This document shows positions 10,368 through 20,941 of a DNA stretch of 64,000 nucleotides, in pieces. Under the pieces are notes generated by a model. The model searched no databases, had not been told where the DNA came from, and saw only the letters and a list, made by a program, of their open reading frames with translations. The translations under genes were made by a program, and so were the position numbers. Numbering within the stretch: the first letter of the stretch is position 1; each line of letters begins with the position of its first letter. The stretch comes from Legionella clemsonensis (GTDB taxonomy: Bacteria; Pseudomonadota; Gammaproteobacteria; Legionellales; Legionellaceae), in assembly GCF_002240035.1 (NCBI RefSeq), contig NZ_CP016397.1:1036001-1100000 (forward strand). Reading direction: 5' to 3'.

Positions 10368-13300
10368 TTAATAAGTAGGTGCTTGTTGATATGAAGCAGG
10401 ATCTTCTTGCGATGAAATGATGCTTTTCGAGTTTCTGGCAGAGGCTGAATGAAACAACAGGGTATGTTTAGGATTTTCCGCAGGCAAATTCTGCACGGCA
10501 TTGCTCAATAAGTTTTCAAGTACACATCCTGTTGACGTATGGGGTAAACGTTCAAATTTCATTGGATCACGAAAATGCTCTACATCATTATGGATTTTAT
10601 GAAAAGCTTTTTCTTCTTCCTGAGTGAAGGCCCAGTGGTAAAGCTTTCGTCGCTCGACTTGTATTTTTGCTACTAAATATTGTTTAAAATGCCCAGCAAT
10701 AGTATCCAGCTGACTACAACCATAAGTAATGGCGTAAGCTGTCAGATTACATAAAATTCCTACCGAATGGTCCCAAAAGACACCGGTTATTTTTAAAAAT
10801 AACCCGATGCCATAGGCAATTCCTCGACTTAAAGGATCAAGAAGAGTCAATAAACTTCGCAACAGAAAGGATAGTGAATCAATAACAGGCAGAACAATAA
10901 GGTTTTTAAGCAGCATTAAAGGGGGCAAAAGAAACAGCATGAGCGCATTTAATGTTAAATTAGCCCATTTATTTTCTGCATAATGTCCAAAAGGAGAACG
11001 AAATCCATACAGTGGTGATAATCGGAAACCAGGCAAATAACCCCAACTATTGGCACGAGTAGCAAATTTCATCAGCTGATCACCCAATAGCTCCCAATTT
11101 CCCAAAACAGCCAGAGACTTACTTAACAATTTAGTGATTCCCCGAAAAGGAACATGAATCAATAAAGAACTAAGTTCTAACACCGGGATAGTTATCATTT
11201 CCAAAACAAGATCAGCAAGAGCCGCAAAGAATTGTTTAGTTAGTTTTACAAAAAGATGCTGGCTTTTTTTCAAGCCCGAAAGAAAGCCATTGCGATAGCC
11301 GTAGAAATAAGCTTCTACAAACGGTCCGCCCACTAATTTGGCCAAATTAAGCGCTCCGCGAAGCAACCATTTAATTGAACCAAGTAACCAATCATCTCCA
11401 GGATGCATAATTGTATCGTAAATAGCAGCCCCCCCTTTTGCTCCTAGCGCTGCATAATTAATATAAGGAAATTGACCCATTTCTTCTTCAAGGCTTGGTA
11501 CGGTTTTACAAAGACCATAACCTAAAATGATGGCGAGTGAAATAACAATGGCAACCTCGGCAGGCTCTTCCTTTAATAAATCGACCGCCTTGATAAAAAA
11601 TTGATCCAAATCACCACCAACAACAATGGCCTGCCAGTAAGTCATTGCGGCAGAAATTGCTTCTGAGGTTGTACCATGACTCATCCACTTAGCCATTATT
11701 TGCGTAGGTTTAATTCCCTTGATAAGTCCACCAAGATTCAACTTGGTTAAGAGTGAACTTAATGTTTCAGGTGCAATTACAGCGCCTGCCCCATAAACAT
11801 AAGCTGCCATCGCCAAAGTACCCAGTATTGGATTTTTCTCACTGGTATCAACAAAAAACCCTCCTAAATGACGCAGGACACTTAAAAAACGGTGAAGCGG
11901 ATTTTCATAGGGTGGTGGACTGGGAGCGTGCTTTTCACGCACGAGAATATAATGATTTTTTTGCAGTTCAGTCCTAACAAATTCCTCTAAAGTTAACCCA
12001 TTTGCTAATAAACCATGCTCATGCAGTGCTTTTTGTAAATAACTTAATCGATTTAGTTTTTTGCTATCAACGGATGATTGAGGAGTTGATTGTATGTGAT
12101 TTAAATGAATATGATTGATGAATTCCTGATATAAATCACGCACAAATTGACTGATACTACGAAATAAATAGTTAAAAAAAACAGGCAGACGTGAAAAAAA
12201 CGCTTTCAACTGTAGACTCGCCCGCTCGGGCAAGTAAAGATGATGCTTTCCTAACTGACTTAACATAAACAAATCCTCTCCGCAGGGTAGAGGAAAAAAT
12301 AAACCTTGTTCTTGGAAAAAATGAACAGTAACGAGTTCATTGTGTAACCGCAAAATGACCTTATCTGGCAACTTAACCCAGCTGCCATTAGGGCGGCTAA
12401 TTAACCATTGTGTAGCTTCCTGAGTTGAAGAGGCGTGGGTAGACATTGCTTTTGGATGCTTACTGATACAGCTTATTAAATCGTCTAACGTTGGATAGCC
12501 GATTTGAGCAAGACCATCAAGATAATAATAAGGTTTAATTTTAGTGATGGATAATCCATCGGCTCTGGTCTCAATGTATGTTTCTGGACTTGCTTTTTGA
12601 GGGTAGGCTAAATGATTCATCCAATCGCGCCCATCTAGCCAGAGTTTTCGCACAAATAATTGCAGGCGTTTAAAACGATTTGCTGGAATATTGCTAAGTG
12701 ATACAGGGGGGACAAGTCCATATTGTTGACAAATGACTCGAATAGCATCGTTTAATGCTTCTTCATTTTGACCAATATGCAACTCACTATCCCATACAAA
12801 AATTTTTTCAGCCGTTTCCTCACTAAAATCAAGTTGATCAATTTTACAGACGGCATGCACGCGGTTAAATTGATAATGTTGCGCAGCTTGGCTACTCTCG
12901 TAAAGAATAGTGTCTAATTTACCCTCAGAAACAACAGGATTTGTAGCAATCAATAAATTCTTTCCACGTGCTTCATTAAGAATAGCAATCACTTTTGCAC
13001 GTAGTTTCTCTTGTCCTTCCCAATCACTCCAGGATAATTCACGCTCTGTCGCAAGTAGCTGAGACAGTTGAGCAATACAGGCAGTGGCTAATTCATATTT
13101 TGCACGCTGCGCGTTTGTACGTGGTTGTTGATAATGCGCAGAGCGAATGCAATAGCGATTAACTTGCTGAATGGTGTTGGCGACTAAAGAAGACAGGCGA
13201 GCCCCAGGCAAGGCGTTTAGTTTGTGAGGGTCATGAGTTAGTAATAGCAACTGTACGTTTTTTTTATTATGGTTAGCAAAAATACGAAGACAATCATTGC

Positions 13301-13463
13301 CTGGTAACTTATATTCCATGTTGTAGTAGCCATAGAACACTGTTCCTGCTTGACTACTAATTGCAGAACCTGTAATGGTGGGCATTTCTTCATGAGCATG
13401 AGGTTTAACTTGCAGAGGAATAACGGTTTGTAGCCGCTCACCGATTAATTTTACTGGAAACAT
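10368..13463 (-). CDS. Large membrane-associated protein of unknown function (1031 aa)
   Basis: No family recognised. The N-terminal ~520 residues look soluble and globular with no signal peptide. From about residue 550 onward there are several hydrophobic stretches, among them GTLAMAAYVYGAGAVIA, VAIVISLAIILGYGLC and NALMLFLLPPLMLLKNLIVL. These suggest a membrane-inserted or membrane-associated C-terminal half. The C-terminal 90 residues are polar again. It is the first gene of a pair with the pilin-like gene, which starts two bases after its stop, and it is divergent from era across 172 bases. Size, architecture and lack of recognisable homology fit a Legionellales-specific protein, possibly a translocated one, but nothing here proves that. 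Confidence 0.75.
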   Translation of the reverse strand: MFPVKLIGERLQTVIPLQVKPHAHEEMPTITGSAISSQAGTVFYGYYNMEYKLPGNDCLRIFANHNKKNVQLLLLTHDPHKLNALPGARLSSLVANTIQQVNRYCIRSAHYQQPRTNAQRAKYELATACIAQLSQLLATERELSWSDWEGQEKLRAKVIAILNEARGKNLLIATNPVVSEGKLDTILYESSQAAQHYQFNRVHAVCKIDQLDFSEETAEKIFVWDSELHIGQNEEALNDAIRVICQQYGLVPPVSLSNIPANRFKRLQLFVRKLWLDGRDWMNHLAYPQKASPETYIETRADGLSITKIKPYYYLDGLAQIGYPTLDDLISCISKHPKAMSTHASSTQEATQWLISRPNGSWVKLPDKVILRLHNELVTVHFFQEQGLFFPLPCGEDLFMLSQLGKHHLYLPERASLQLKAFFSRLPVFFNYLFRSISQFVRDLYQEFINHIHLNHIQSTPQSSVDSKKLNRLSYLQKALHEHGLLANGLTLEEFVRTELQKNHYILVREKHAPSPPPYENPLHRFLSVLRHLGGFFVDTSEKNPILGTLAMAAYVYGAGAVIAPETLSSLLTKLNLGGLIKGIKPTQIMAKWMSHGTTSEAISAAMTYWQAIVVGGDLDQFFIKAVDLLKEEPAEVAIVISLAIILGYGLCKTVPSLEEEMGQFPYINYAALGAKGGAAIYDTIMHPGDDWLLGSIKWLLRGALNLAKLVGGPFVEAYFYGYRNGFLSGLKKSQHLFVKLTKQFFAALADLVLEMITIPVLELSSLLIHVPFRGITKLLSKSLAVLGNWELLGDQLMKFATRANSWGYLPGFRLSPLYGFRSPFGHYAENKWANLTLNALMLFLLPPLMLLKNLIVLPVIDSLSFLLRSLLTLLDPLSRGIAYGIGLFLKITGVFWDHSVGILCNLTAYAITYGCSQLDTIAGHFKQYLVAKIQVERRKLYHWAFTQEEEKAFHKIHNDVEHFRDPMKFERLPHTSTGCVLENLLSNAVQNLPAENPKHTLLFHSASARNSKSIISSQEDPASYQQAPTY

Positions 13464-13635
13464 AGTTTACTACTATAATTTGCCCATCCTTTAGCAAGAC
13501 TACAAAACTTTATAGTTTTATTGCAAGTAGACGAGTAGAACGGATAAATGTATCTGCTTTTTGAGCACAAAGGCTGCTGGTAATCTGGCAGAGGCGCTGT
13601 TAAAATGACTTAAAAATAAACAGGAAAGATAATTG

Positions 13636-14523
13636 ATGACAAGCTATTGCGGCTATATTGCTTTAGTAGGAAGACCAAACGTTGGTAAGTCTACCTTACT
13701 AAACCGTCTCTTACATCAAAAATTAAGTATTACCTCCAGGAAGCCCCAAACTACCCGACATAGTATTTTAGGCATACAAACAGTTGATGACTACCAGTAT
13801 GTTTATGTGGATACTCCTGGAATTCATCAAGGTTCAAAGAAAGTCATGAATCGCATGATGAATAAAACTGCGAAAAGTGTCTTACGTGATGTGGATGCCA
13901 TTGCATTTCTTGTCGAAGGCACGCATTGGACTGAAGAAGACGAGTACGTCTTGCGTTTAATCAAACAAGTGAATGTTCCTTGCCTGTTGCTGATTAATAA
14001 AGTGGATAAAATTGCAGATAAAACGCAGCTATTGCCCTTTATTGAAAAGTTAAGCAGCCTTCATCAATTTGTTAAAATTATTCCTCTTTCTGCTAAAACA
14101 GGGACGCAAGTAGAAGAGTTTGAACAAGTAATAAAAGATTATTTACCCGAAGGCCCCCACTTATTCGCAGACGATCAATTTACAGACCGACCTATTCGTT
14201 TTCTCTGTGCAGAATTATTAAGAGAGAAGGTTTTTCGTCTCTGTGGGCAAGAGCTTCCTTATTCAACCACGGTAGAAATTGAATCTTATAAAGACGAAGG
14301 GAATCTGGTGCGTATTCATGCTTTGATTTTAGTAGAAAAAGAGAATCATAAACGCATCATTATCGGTGATAAAGGAAAGAAACTTAAAGAAATGGCAACC
14401 AGTGCTCGTTTGGACATGGAAAAATTATTAGGGAAAAAAGTTTTTCTGCAATGCTGGTGTAAAGTAAAAACAGGCTGGGCGGATGATGAACGTATATTAA
14501 AACAATTAGGTTATGACGACTGA
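13636..14523 (+). CDS. era: GTPase Era
   Basis: Ras-like GTPase with a KH domain that binds the 3' end of 16S rRNA in 30S subunit maturation. G1 is GRPNVGKSTLLNRL, the switch region includes PQTTRHSILG, G3 is DTPGIH and G4 is NKVDK. The C-terminal KH domain has the signature IIIGDKGKKLKEMATSAR. The protein has 295 residues. An in-frame TTG directly precedes the ATG at 13636; the ATG is chosen because AGGAAAG lies at a proper distance. It overlaps recO by 11 bases, and era-recO-pdxJ order is common in gammaproteobacteria, although here pdxJ is separated by another locus. Confidence 0.98.
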   Translation: MTSYCGYIALVGRPNVGKSTLLNRLLHQKLSITSRKPQTTRHSILGIQTVDDYQYVYVDTPGIHQGSKKVMNRMMNKTAKSVLRDVDAIAFLVEGTHWTEEDEYVLRLIKQVNVPCLLLINKVDKIADKTQLLPFIEKLSSLHQFVKIIPLSAKTGTQVEEFEQVIKDYLPEGPHLFADDQFTDRPIRFLCAELLREKVFRLCGQELPYSTTVEIESYKDEGNLVRIHALILVEKENHKRIIIGDKGKKLKEMATSARLDMEKLLGKKVFLQCWCKVKTGWADDERILKQLGYDD

Positions 14524-15208
14524 ACTACTTGAAGCCTGGGTGTTGCATAAACAACCGTCAGGGGAAACTAGTATCCTTGTTACTTTTTTTACACGGGAAA
14601 AAGGCATCATTAAGTGCCTGTGCAAGGGAGGCAGGACCCTTAAAAAGCAGGCAATGCTTCAAGCGTTTACTCCCTTATGGATCTCGGTAGATAGCAAAAA
14701 CGAGCGACATTATGCTCGCCAACTTGAAGCCGTTTCATGTCCCTTTAATTTTAAAGGCGATACATTGTTCGCCGGTTTATATCTTAATGAATTACTCTAC
14801 TATAGCTTAAGTCTTTCAGATCCTCATCCAGATCTATTTGATAATTACCTTGGAACGCTTCGAGGCTTGGCAACGGTTACTGACAAGTTTGTCATGGAAG
14901 CTTTATTAAGACAATTTGAATGGTCTTTATTAGTGGCTTGTGGTCAAGCTATTTCACTGACTGAAGAGGCGCATTCAACAATGTCGATTGATGAAAATAA
15001 ATATTATCATTTTAAAGCAAACGAGGGATTTATACCCGCCTCGGCAGGATTGCCAGGCAAAGACATACTAGCACTATCGCAGGGGTGTCTGGATAATGCA
15101 TCAGTTCTTAAGACGGCCAAGGTTATTATGAGACAGGCAATTGATGAATTATTGGACGGCAGAGTTTTAAAGTCACGTGCTTTGTATTTATTGAAGAATT
15201 CAGGTTAA
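14513..15208 (+). CDS. recO: DNA repair protein RecO
   Basis: Recombination mediator that, with RecR, loads RecA on SSB-coated single-stranded DNA in the RecFOR pathway. The 231-residue protein has the N-terminal OB-fold start LEAWVLHKQPSGETSILVTFFTREKGIIKCLCKGGR and the helical C-terminal domain. Family features include LYLNELLYYSL near residue 100 and the closing KSRALYLL segment. No zinc-finger cysteine cluster is present, which is usual for gammaproteobacterial RecO. It begins inside the 3' end of era (ATG 14513), indicating an operon. Confidence 0.95.
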   Translation: MTTELLEAWVLHKQPSGETSILVTFFTREKGIIKCLCKGGRTLKKQAMLQAFTPLWISVDSKNERHYARQLEAVSCPFNFKGDTLFAGLYLNELLYYSLSLSDPHPDLFDNYLGTLRGLATVTDKFVMEALLRQFEWSLLVACGQAISLTEEAHSTMSIDENKYYHFKANEGFIPASAGLPGKDILALSQGCLDNASVLKTAKVIMRQAIDELLDGRVLKSRALYLLKNSG

Positions 15209-15244
15209 GATAAAATAGTTGTAGAGCTGAACCTCTGCTAGTTG

Positions 15245-16971
15245 TCAGTATACAGGTCGATATAGTTGCCACTGAGAATAAGACGATGGTAGCGAAACTT
15301 GCTGAAGCCAGTAACTGGTTTGCGGATTAAACCGCGTAGGATGTTCTAAAGGACACAGTAATATTAAATCGATTTGTCTTTTTTGGATAATTTGTCTTGC
15401 CTCTTTTTCATTTGCTTTAAAAAAACGAAGGGTATCTTTCAATCCCTGGGGATTATGATGGTCATTAGTAGCAATGATAGCGTACTGGGTTGAGTAAAGT
15501 AATAAAGGGCCATAATTGCTATGAATAAAGAGGGTTTTATCCTTACCAAACTGGGGGGTTTCCAAAAATTTATTGTTAAGCATTAAATGAAACTGTTGCA
15601 GGCATAATTGCTGTGAGTCTACGAAGTAATCTTTAATAGTCAGAGAAATTAAGAGTGGCAAGAAGCTCATTACCCCCACTACCATTACTTGCATGCTTTG
15701 AGAGGTGTGTTTCATTTCACGAATGACAAAAGAAGCCAATATGATGCTCATAGGAATAGCAAATCCTACCCATCGGTACATGTAAACAGTGAGTAAGGTT
15801 GTAGTCGTACTCGCCCATAAGAAAAATAATAGCGGGGTACAAAGGGAGCCTGACAAATAGAGGTAATAGCAATAGCCGGCGCCTATTAAAAAATAACTCA
15901 AGATGGCTAGTGCCAGAGAGGGATCTATGCTGAATGGTGAGTAAAATTCAGAAAGAGTAGGAAAAAAATAGTGCAATAGATAGGAATCCACCTGGTTATA
16001 AGGTCCGCGATAAAAGCCTGGAAATAAAAAATTCATTACTCCAAACAGAGTAATGATGCTTGCAGCGATAAAAAGAAGCTTAGAAGCAATGCTTTTACTC
16101 TTAAAAAATAAGATATAGAGAGTAAAACCTAGCGTTAAAAGAAGAAAAAAAGTCAGGTGCACAATGGAGATAATATCATAGGTGATTGTCAAAAATTGAC
16201 GGTGTTCAAGAGGAATAATAAGAAGAAAACCGATGCAAAGACTAAGAAGAAAGATAGCAACGGGTTGAGGATTGATTTCTTCTTCGACGAGGGCCAGCCA
16301 AAAAGAAAAGCTGTTCCAATAAATAAGGGCAATAGAAAGCTGATGCTAGTCCAGGTGGCAAGACTGACAACTACTGCCGTTATTATGGCAAAACTTCTTC
16401 CCTCTGCTTGTATGAACCTTAATAAGCATCCCCAATAAACGATAGAAAGAGGAATGAGTAAAAAATCATAGTCAACACGTAAAGGTATAAAAAAAGTATT
16501 AATAAACGGATTAAATAAGAAAGCAAATAGCACAAAAAGTTGTTGAAACACTGACGGTTTTAATGGCTGGATAACCCATAACATTGCCCAAACCGCTATA
16601 GCATAAAAAATAAGGGGTAGCCAAAAGCTCCACCAGTAAAGTGCAGTTGTAAGAGGCATGAATAAACTTAACAATAGGGCACCAGTGGCTAGTAGGGCAG
16701 TGATAGCTCTTGTCCAACTATGGGTATCCGCTCCCCATGGTGCATTAAGTCGTGGGTTAAAATGCTGATACCAATCTCTGTGCTTTAACAAATCGGAAGC
16801 AATGACTAAATGCATATAAGCATCTTGCTCATAGACATAATATTGATGGTGAATAAGATCTTTGATATTTTGCAGATTGCAAAGGAGAATAATAACTAGC
16901 GTGATAGCAGCAATTACACACTTTTTAAGCCGTGGTGTCGGTTGCGGTAATTTTGGGTAGAGAGAAGACAT
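15245..16971 (-). pseudogene. Polytopic membrane protein (probable GT-C-type glycosyltransferase), broken by a one-base frameshift
   Basis: Two reading frames make one protein of about 575 residues. The 5' part (16971-16189, 260 aa) has a short cytosolic N-terminus, a TM helix, then EQDAYMHLVIASDLLKHRDW and NPRLNAPWGADTHSW. That Asp-rich first periplasmic loop resembles lipid-linked-sugar-dependent membrane glycosyltransferases. The frame stops at TGA (16191-16189), immediately after a run of five T. One extra T would join it directly to the downstream frame (16192-15245, 315 aa), which otherwise begins only at a TTG with no ribosome-binding site. The second half carries more TM helices and a soluble tail. 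A true mutation, a sequencing error in the homopolymer, or ribosomal slippage are all possible. Confidence 0.7.
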
Positions 16972-17405
16972 AATCTGTCAAATTACTGATTTTAATAAAC
17001 TATACAGTGTGGAAGCTGTCTTTAAAAGACAGGTTAAGGGTATGCTTTCTGTGGAGCAATATCAAAAAAGCCTACAGGAATGGTTCTTAGGCATAGTCAG
17101 GGGATCCTTCAAGCGACGATGTCGCTTTCAGGATGACGTACTAGGATGATGTACTGGAACCTTTTGAGCGTTGTTTAAACCCGTCATCCTGGCATTAACT
17201 GCATGAAGGACTTCCTGCAAGCAAAGCTTGATCCGTATAGAGATTCTTACTTACCTCTATTCAGAGGGAAATTCTTTGGAAGCGACAGATTTCTTGGCAG
17301 AGGTAAAATACTCCAAAATTTGGCATATAAATCGCTTATATTTGTACAATTACAAAAATGATCACTGCTGAGTATAGATGCAAAATACGTTTCAAGTCAT
17401 AATTC
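16972..17405. other. Non-coding interval of about 430 bases with REP-like sequences
   Basis: I see no coding sequence here. The stretch holds one REP-like palindrome (listed separately at 17104-17134) and, nearby, a degenerate half of the same kind (GTCATCCTGG near 17184, followed by GAAGGACTTCCTGCAAGC). The remainder is AT-rich sequence leading to pdxJ and presumably contains its promoter, but I could not pick a convincing -35/-10 pair. Confidence 0.5.
17104..17134. repeat. REP-like palindrome, copy 1
   Basis: ATCCTTCAAGCGAC and GTCGCTTTCAGGAT pair around the loop GAT, with a two-base mismatch at the same place in the stem as in the copy at 34078-34108. The shared plan is ATCCT-TC-A, then a GC-rich core, a three-base loop, and the mirror image. 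This marks a dispersed family of extragenic palindromes. Confidence 0.7.
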
Positions 17406-17435
17406 GTGCACTTTATTTTTATTGATGGTGATGCT

Positions 17436-18176
17436 ATGACAAATAACATTTTGCTAGGCGTAAATATTGATCATATCGCGACAGTTCGTCAGGCGCGCGG
17501 TACCCGCTACCCTGACCCTGTACAAGCAGCGATGGAAGCGGAAGAAGCTGGTGCTGATGGAATTACCTTACATATGCGTGAAGACTTACGCCATATCCAG
17601 GCGCGCGATGTAAGACTTATTAAAGCTGTTTTGCAAACACGAATGAATTTGGAATTAGCTGTAACCGATGCCATGCTTGATTTTGCTGAAGAGATTAAGC
17701 CTGAGCATGCCTGTTTTGTTCCTGAGAAACGCGAGGAGCTGACGACTGAGGGTGGTTTGGATGTTATAGGACATTATCAACAGGTTGCCACTGCGGTACA
17801 GCGTTTAAAGGCGATAGGCAGTGAAGTTTCCTTATTTATTGATCCAGATATGAAACAAATTGAAGCCGCTGCTGCTATTGGTGCTCCAGCCATTGAAATT
17901 CACACCGGTTGTTATGCAGATGCCACCAATCCGGTAGAACAGGCACATGAATTGCAGCGAATTGCGGAGGCGGCAAGCTATGCAGCCAGCCTTAATTTAA
18001 TTGTTAATGCGGGTCATGGGTTAAATTATCATAATGTTAAACCTGTTGCGGCAATTAAAGAATTCCACGAACTAAATATTGGCCATGCCATTATCGCCCG
18101 TGCTTTATTTAGCGGTTTGAAGGATGCGGTAAGACACATGCGTCAACTCATGTTGGAAGCGAGAAATGATGCTTAA
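17436..18176 (+). CDS. pdxJ: Pyridoxine 5'-phosphate synthase
   Basis: Last step of DXP-dependent vitamin B6 synthesis: condenses 3-amino-2-oxopropyl phosphate with 1-deoxyxylulose 5-phosphate. Motifs of the TIM-barrel family are [18 protein letters not shown] at the N-terminus, [16 protein letters not shown] (about 45-60), [22 protein letters not shown] and [11 protein letters not shown]. The frame is open to a GTG at 17406, but ATG 17436 gives the usual family N-terminus and is chosen (246 residues). Its last 11 bases overlap the start of the oxidoreductase alpha-subunit gene, which suggests co-transcription. Confidence 0.97.
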   Translation: MTNNILLGVNIDHIATVRQARGTRYPDPVQAAMEAEEAGADGITLHMREDLRHIQARDVRLIKAVLQTRMNLELAVTDAMLDFAEEIKPEHACFVPEKREELTTEGGLDVIGHYQQVATAVQRLKAIGSEVSLFIDPDMKQIEAAAAIGAPAIEIHTGCYADATNPVEQAHELQRIAEAASYAASLNLIVNAGHGLNYHNVKPVAAIKEFHELNIGHAIIARALFSGLKDAVRHMRQLMLEARNDA

Positions 18177-19977
18177 TACTGACGCAATCGTTATACGATT
18201 AACCGGAGATTCTGGGGACGGGGTGCAACTGGTTGGTGAGCAGCTAACCATTACGGCGGCTTTAACGGGTAAAGATGTAAGAACGCTGCCTGATTTCCCT
18301 GCAGAAATTAGAGCACCAGCTGGAACAGTTGCTGGTGTGTCCGGTTTTCAGTTAGCGATGTCAGAGCAGACTATATTTACGGCAGGTGAAACACTTGATG
18401 TGCTAGTTGCATTAAATCCGGCCGCTTTGAAGAATTCTTTGGAACATTTAAATCCTGGTGGCTTGTTAATTATCAATGAAGACAGCTTCACGGAAAAAGA
18501 TTGGCAGAAGGCTGGATTAGACAAGAGTTTTCTGGATAATGCCGCGGAACATTATCAACTTGTTGCTTTGCCTTTGATAACTCAAACGCTGGAGGCTGTT
18601 GCATCGGTAGATATTAGTCACGCACAAGCAAAGAAAGCTAAAAATTTTTATGTGTTGGGATTAGTTCTTTGGTTATTTGATTTACCCCCGGATAGCTGTA
18701 TTGATTTTATTAGAAAAAAATTTAAAGCCAATCCGCCAATTGCGAAAGCTAATGAACTCACCTTATTGGCAGGATTTAACTATGCCATGACGTTGGAGCT
18801 TGCTCGCCGCCAATTTATGTTAGGGCAGGTCAGTCGTGAAAATGGTGAATATAGACAGATAACTGGTGTTGAAGCGCTATCGTTGGCAATAGCAACCATG
18901 GCTACCAGCACTGAAACCCCCGTTCTAGTTTCAGGCTATCCCATTACCCCGGCATCGGCAATTTTACATGAATGTGTTCGTTTGGAAGATTATGGAGTAC
19001 GATTGCTGCAAGCAGAAGATGAGATTGCTGCTATTTGTGCCTGTATCGGGGCTGCTTACGGTGGTTGCCTTGCTCTTACCTGTACTTCAGGACCAGGTTT
19101 TGATTTAAAAAGTGAAAGTTTAGGGCTTGCCGTCATGGCGGAATTACCGTTGGTATTAGTGGATGTACAACGGGCTGGTGCTTCAACTGGATTACCTACC
19201 AAAACCAGTCAAAGTGATTTACGCCAGGCGCTTTACGGACGACATGGGGAAGCACCGTTACCTGTGCTTGCAGCCAAGTCACCCGCTGATTGTTTCAATA
19301 CTATTTTGGAAGCCTTTCATTTGGCGATTAACTACATGACCCCCGTAATCGTTTTATTAGATGCTTATCTTGCAAATGCTGCTGAGCCCTGGAAAATTCC
19401 TTCACTGGAATCATTGGAAATTCCCCAAATCCAGTTTAATCGTTTTCCCAAACCCTATCAGCGTGATGAAATTCTTTCACGCAGTTGGAATGTGCCTGGT
19501 ACCCCGGGTTTTATTCATCAATTAGGTGGCCTGGAGAAACAGGGTGAAGATGGACGCGTGAGCTATGATGCGGAAAATCATCAGAAAATGGTTAAGCTCA
19601 GAGCGGATAAAATTGCTGGTATTGCACGTGAATATGCTGAATTACAACTCGAGGGTGATGAAAGCGCTGACACCTTGGTTGTAGGTTGGGGAAGTACTTA
19701 CGGCAGCTTAAAATCTGCGGTTAATCAATGTCGTGCTGAAGGCTTGCCTGTAGCTCTCCTGCATTTGCGACATTTAAATCCTTTACCACATCAATTAGGT
19801 GATTTACTAGGCCAATTTAATAAAGTGTTAGTTGCAGAATTAAATTCAGGACAACTATGCCAGTTACTTCGTGCTACTTATTTAGTCGATGCTAAGTCAA
19901 TCAATCAGTGCAGTGGTCAACCTTTTACAGTCAGTCAGCTGGTTAACGCCATTAAATTGGAAATTAATCATGAATAA
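18166..19977 (+). CDS. 2-oxoacid:acceptor (ferredoxin) oxidoreductase, fused gamma/alpha subunit
   Basis: A 603-residue KorA-type subunit. Residues about 8-195 form the gamma domain ([19 protein letters not shown], then [20 protein letters not shown]). Residues about 225 onward form the pyrimidine-binding TPP half, with [31 protein letters not shown] and [22 protein letters not shown]. With the beta subunit encoded next, it would decarboxylate a 2-oxoacid (2-oxoglutarate or pyruvate) to the acyl-CoA while reducing a low-potential acceptor. The gene overlaps pdxJ by 11 bases and the beta gene by 8, so all three probably form one operon. Substrate cannot be assigned with certainty; the fused architecture is most like 2-oxoglutarate enzymes of the KorAB type. 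Confidence 0.9.
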   Translation: MMLNTDAIVIRLTGDSGDGVQLVGEQLTITAALTGKDVRTLPDFPAEIRAPAGTVAGVSGFQLAMSEQTIFTAGETLDVLVALNPAALKNSLEHLNPGGLLIINEDSFTEKDWQKAGLDKSFLDNAAEHYQLVALPLITQTLEAVASVDISHAQAKKAKNFYVLGLVLWLFDLPPDSCIDFIRKKFKANPPIAKANELTLLAGFNYAMTLELARRQFMLGQVSRENGEYRQITGVEALSLAIATMATSTETPVLVSGYPITPASAILHECVRLEDYGVRLLQAEDEIAAICACIGAAYGGCLALTCTSGPGFDLKSESLGLAVMAELPLVLVDVQRAGASTGLPTKTSQSDLRQALYGRHGEAPLPVLAAKSPADCFNTILEAFHLAINYMTPVIVLLDAYLANAAEPWKIPSLESLEIPQIQFNRFPKPYQRDEILSRSWNVPGTPGFIHQLGGLEKQGEDGRVSYDAENHQKMVKLRADKIAGIAREYAELQLEGDESADTLVVGWGSTYGSLKSAVNQCRAEGLPVALLHLRHLNPLPHQLGDLLGQFNKVLVAELNSGQLCQLLRATYLVDAKSINQCSGQPFTVSQLVNAIKLEINHE

Positions 19978-20941
19978 TAGCTATAAACGTGACGATTTTG
20001 CCAATGCAACAGAAGTTCGCTGGTGTCCAGGATGCGGCGATTACGCCATTCTGGCTGCGTTGCAACGTGTGTTACCGGAATTGGGTCTGCCTCCTGAGAA
20101 ACATGTTTTTATTTCTGGTATTGGCTGTGCAGGACGATTGCCTTACTACATGAATACCTACGGTTTTCACACTATTCATGGCAGAGCTACTGCGGTTGCT
20201 ACGGGTCTTAAAGCCATGCGTGATGATATAACCGTATGGGTAATTACTGGTGATGGTGATGCATTGAGCATTGGTGGCAATCATTTAATCCATTGCCTGC
20301 GAAGAAACGTCAATGTTAATATTTTACTATTCAATAATCAGGTTTATGGGCTAACGAAGGGGCAGTTCTCACCAACTTCCCAAAAGGGGCAAGTAACAAA
20401 AACCTCTCCCCAGGGGGTTAATAATGAGCCGATTAATCCATTGACTATTGCTCTTGCTTCTGGCGCAAGCTTTGTAGCACGTGCTGTCGATAAAGATCCA
20501 GCCCATCTTGCAACCATTCTAAAAAAAGCGTATGAACACAAGGGGTGTTCATTTGTTGAAATCTATCAGGATTGTAATATTTTTAACAATGGTGCTTTTG
20601 ATGCATTCGCGATAAAAGCAAACCGTGCGGAACAAACAGTGATCCTGAATGATGGCCAACCGTTAATTTTTGGCGCCGAACAGCAATGGGCATTAGATTT
20701 AGAGAATGAAATATTGCTACGAAAAGCAATCGGAGAAGCGAGTTATTGTCATGATGCAAGTAATTTTATAGCCGCTATGCGCTTAGCTCGCCTCACCTTT
20801 CCCGATTTTCCAGTACCACTGGGTGTTTATTACCAAGAGGAGCGTGAACAATTTACGCTCAATAAATCATTTAAAAAATCGCAAGCGGATTTACCCGCTT
20901 TATTTCGTGCTAAAGCCAGCTGGCAGCAAGCCGGTAAGTAA
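19970..20941 (+). CDS. 2-oxoacid:acceptor (ferredoxin) oxidoreductase, beta subunit
   Basis: TPP-binding beta subunit of 323 residues. Motifs are RWCPGCGDYAIL near residue 20, GIGCAGRLPYY, HGRATAVATGLK and the TPP/Mg signature GDGDALSIGGNHLIH near residue 87, followed by NNQVYGLTKGQFSPTS. The frame extends back to 19889, but ATG 19970 gives the standard family N-terminus and sits just before the alpha-subunit stop. Only the CPGC pair is obvious, and no separate ferredoxin domain or delta subunit gene is present, so the electron acceptor must be encoded elsewhere. Confidence 0.9.
   Translation: MNNSYKRDDFANATEVRWCPGCGDYAILAALQRVLPELGLPPEKHVFISGIGCAGRLPYYMNTYGFHTIHGRATAVATGLKAMRDDITVWVITGDGDALSIGGNHLIHCLRRNVNVNILLFNNQVYGLTKGQFSPTSQKGQVTKTSPQGVNNEPINPLTIALASGASFVARAVDKDPAHLATILKKAYEHKGCSFVEIYQDCNIFNNGAFDAFAIKANRAEQTVILNDGQPLIFGAEQQWALDLENEILLRKAIGEASYCHDASNFIAAMRLARLTFPDFPVPLGVYYQEEREQFTLNKSFKKSQADLPALFRAKASWQQAGK

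Noticed and set aside
16186-16200. Programmed -1 ribosomal frameshift in the membrane glycosyltransferase
   Set aside because: A slippery TTTT stretch before TGA is present, but there is no X XXY YYZ heptamer in frame and I saw no obvious downstream stimulator. Mutation or sequencing error is simpler.
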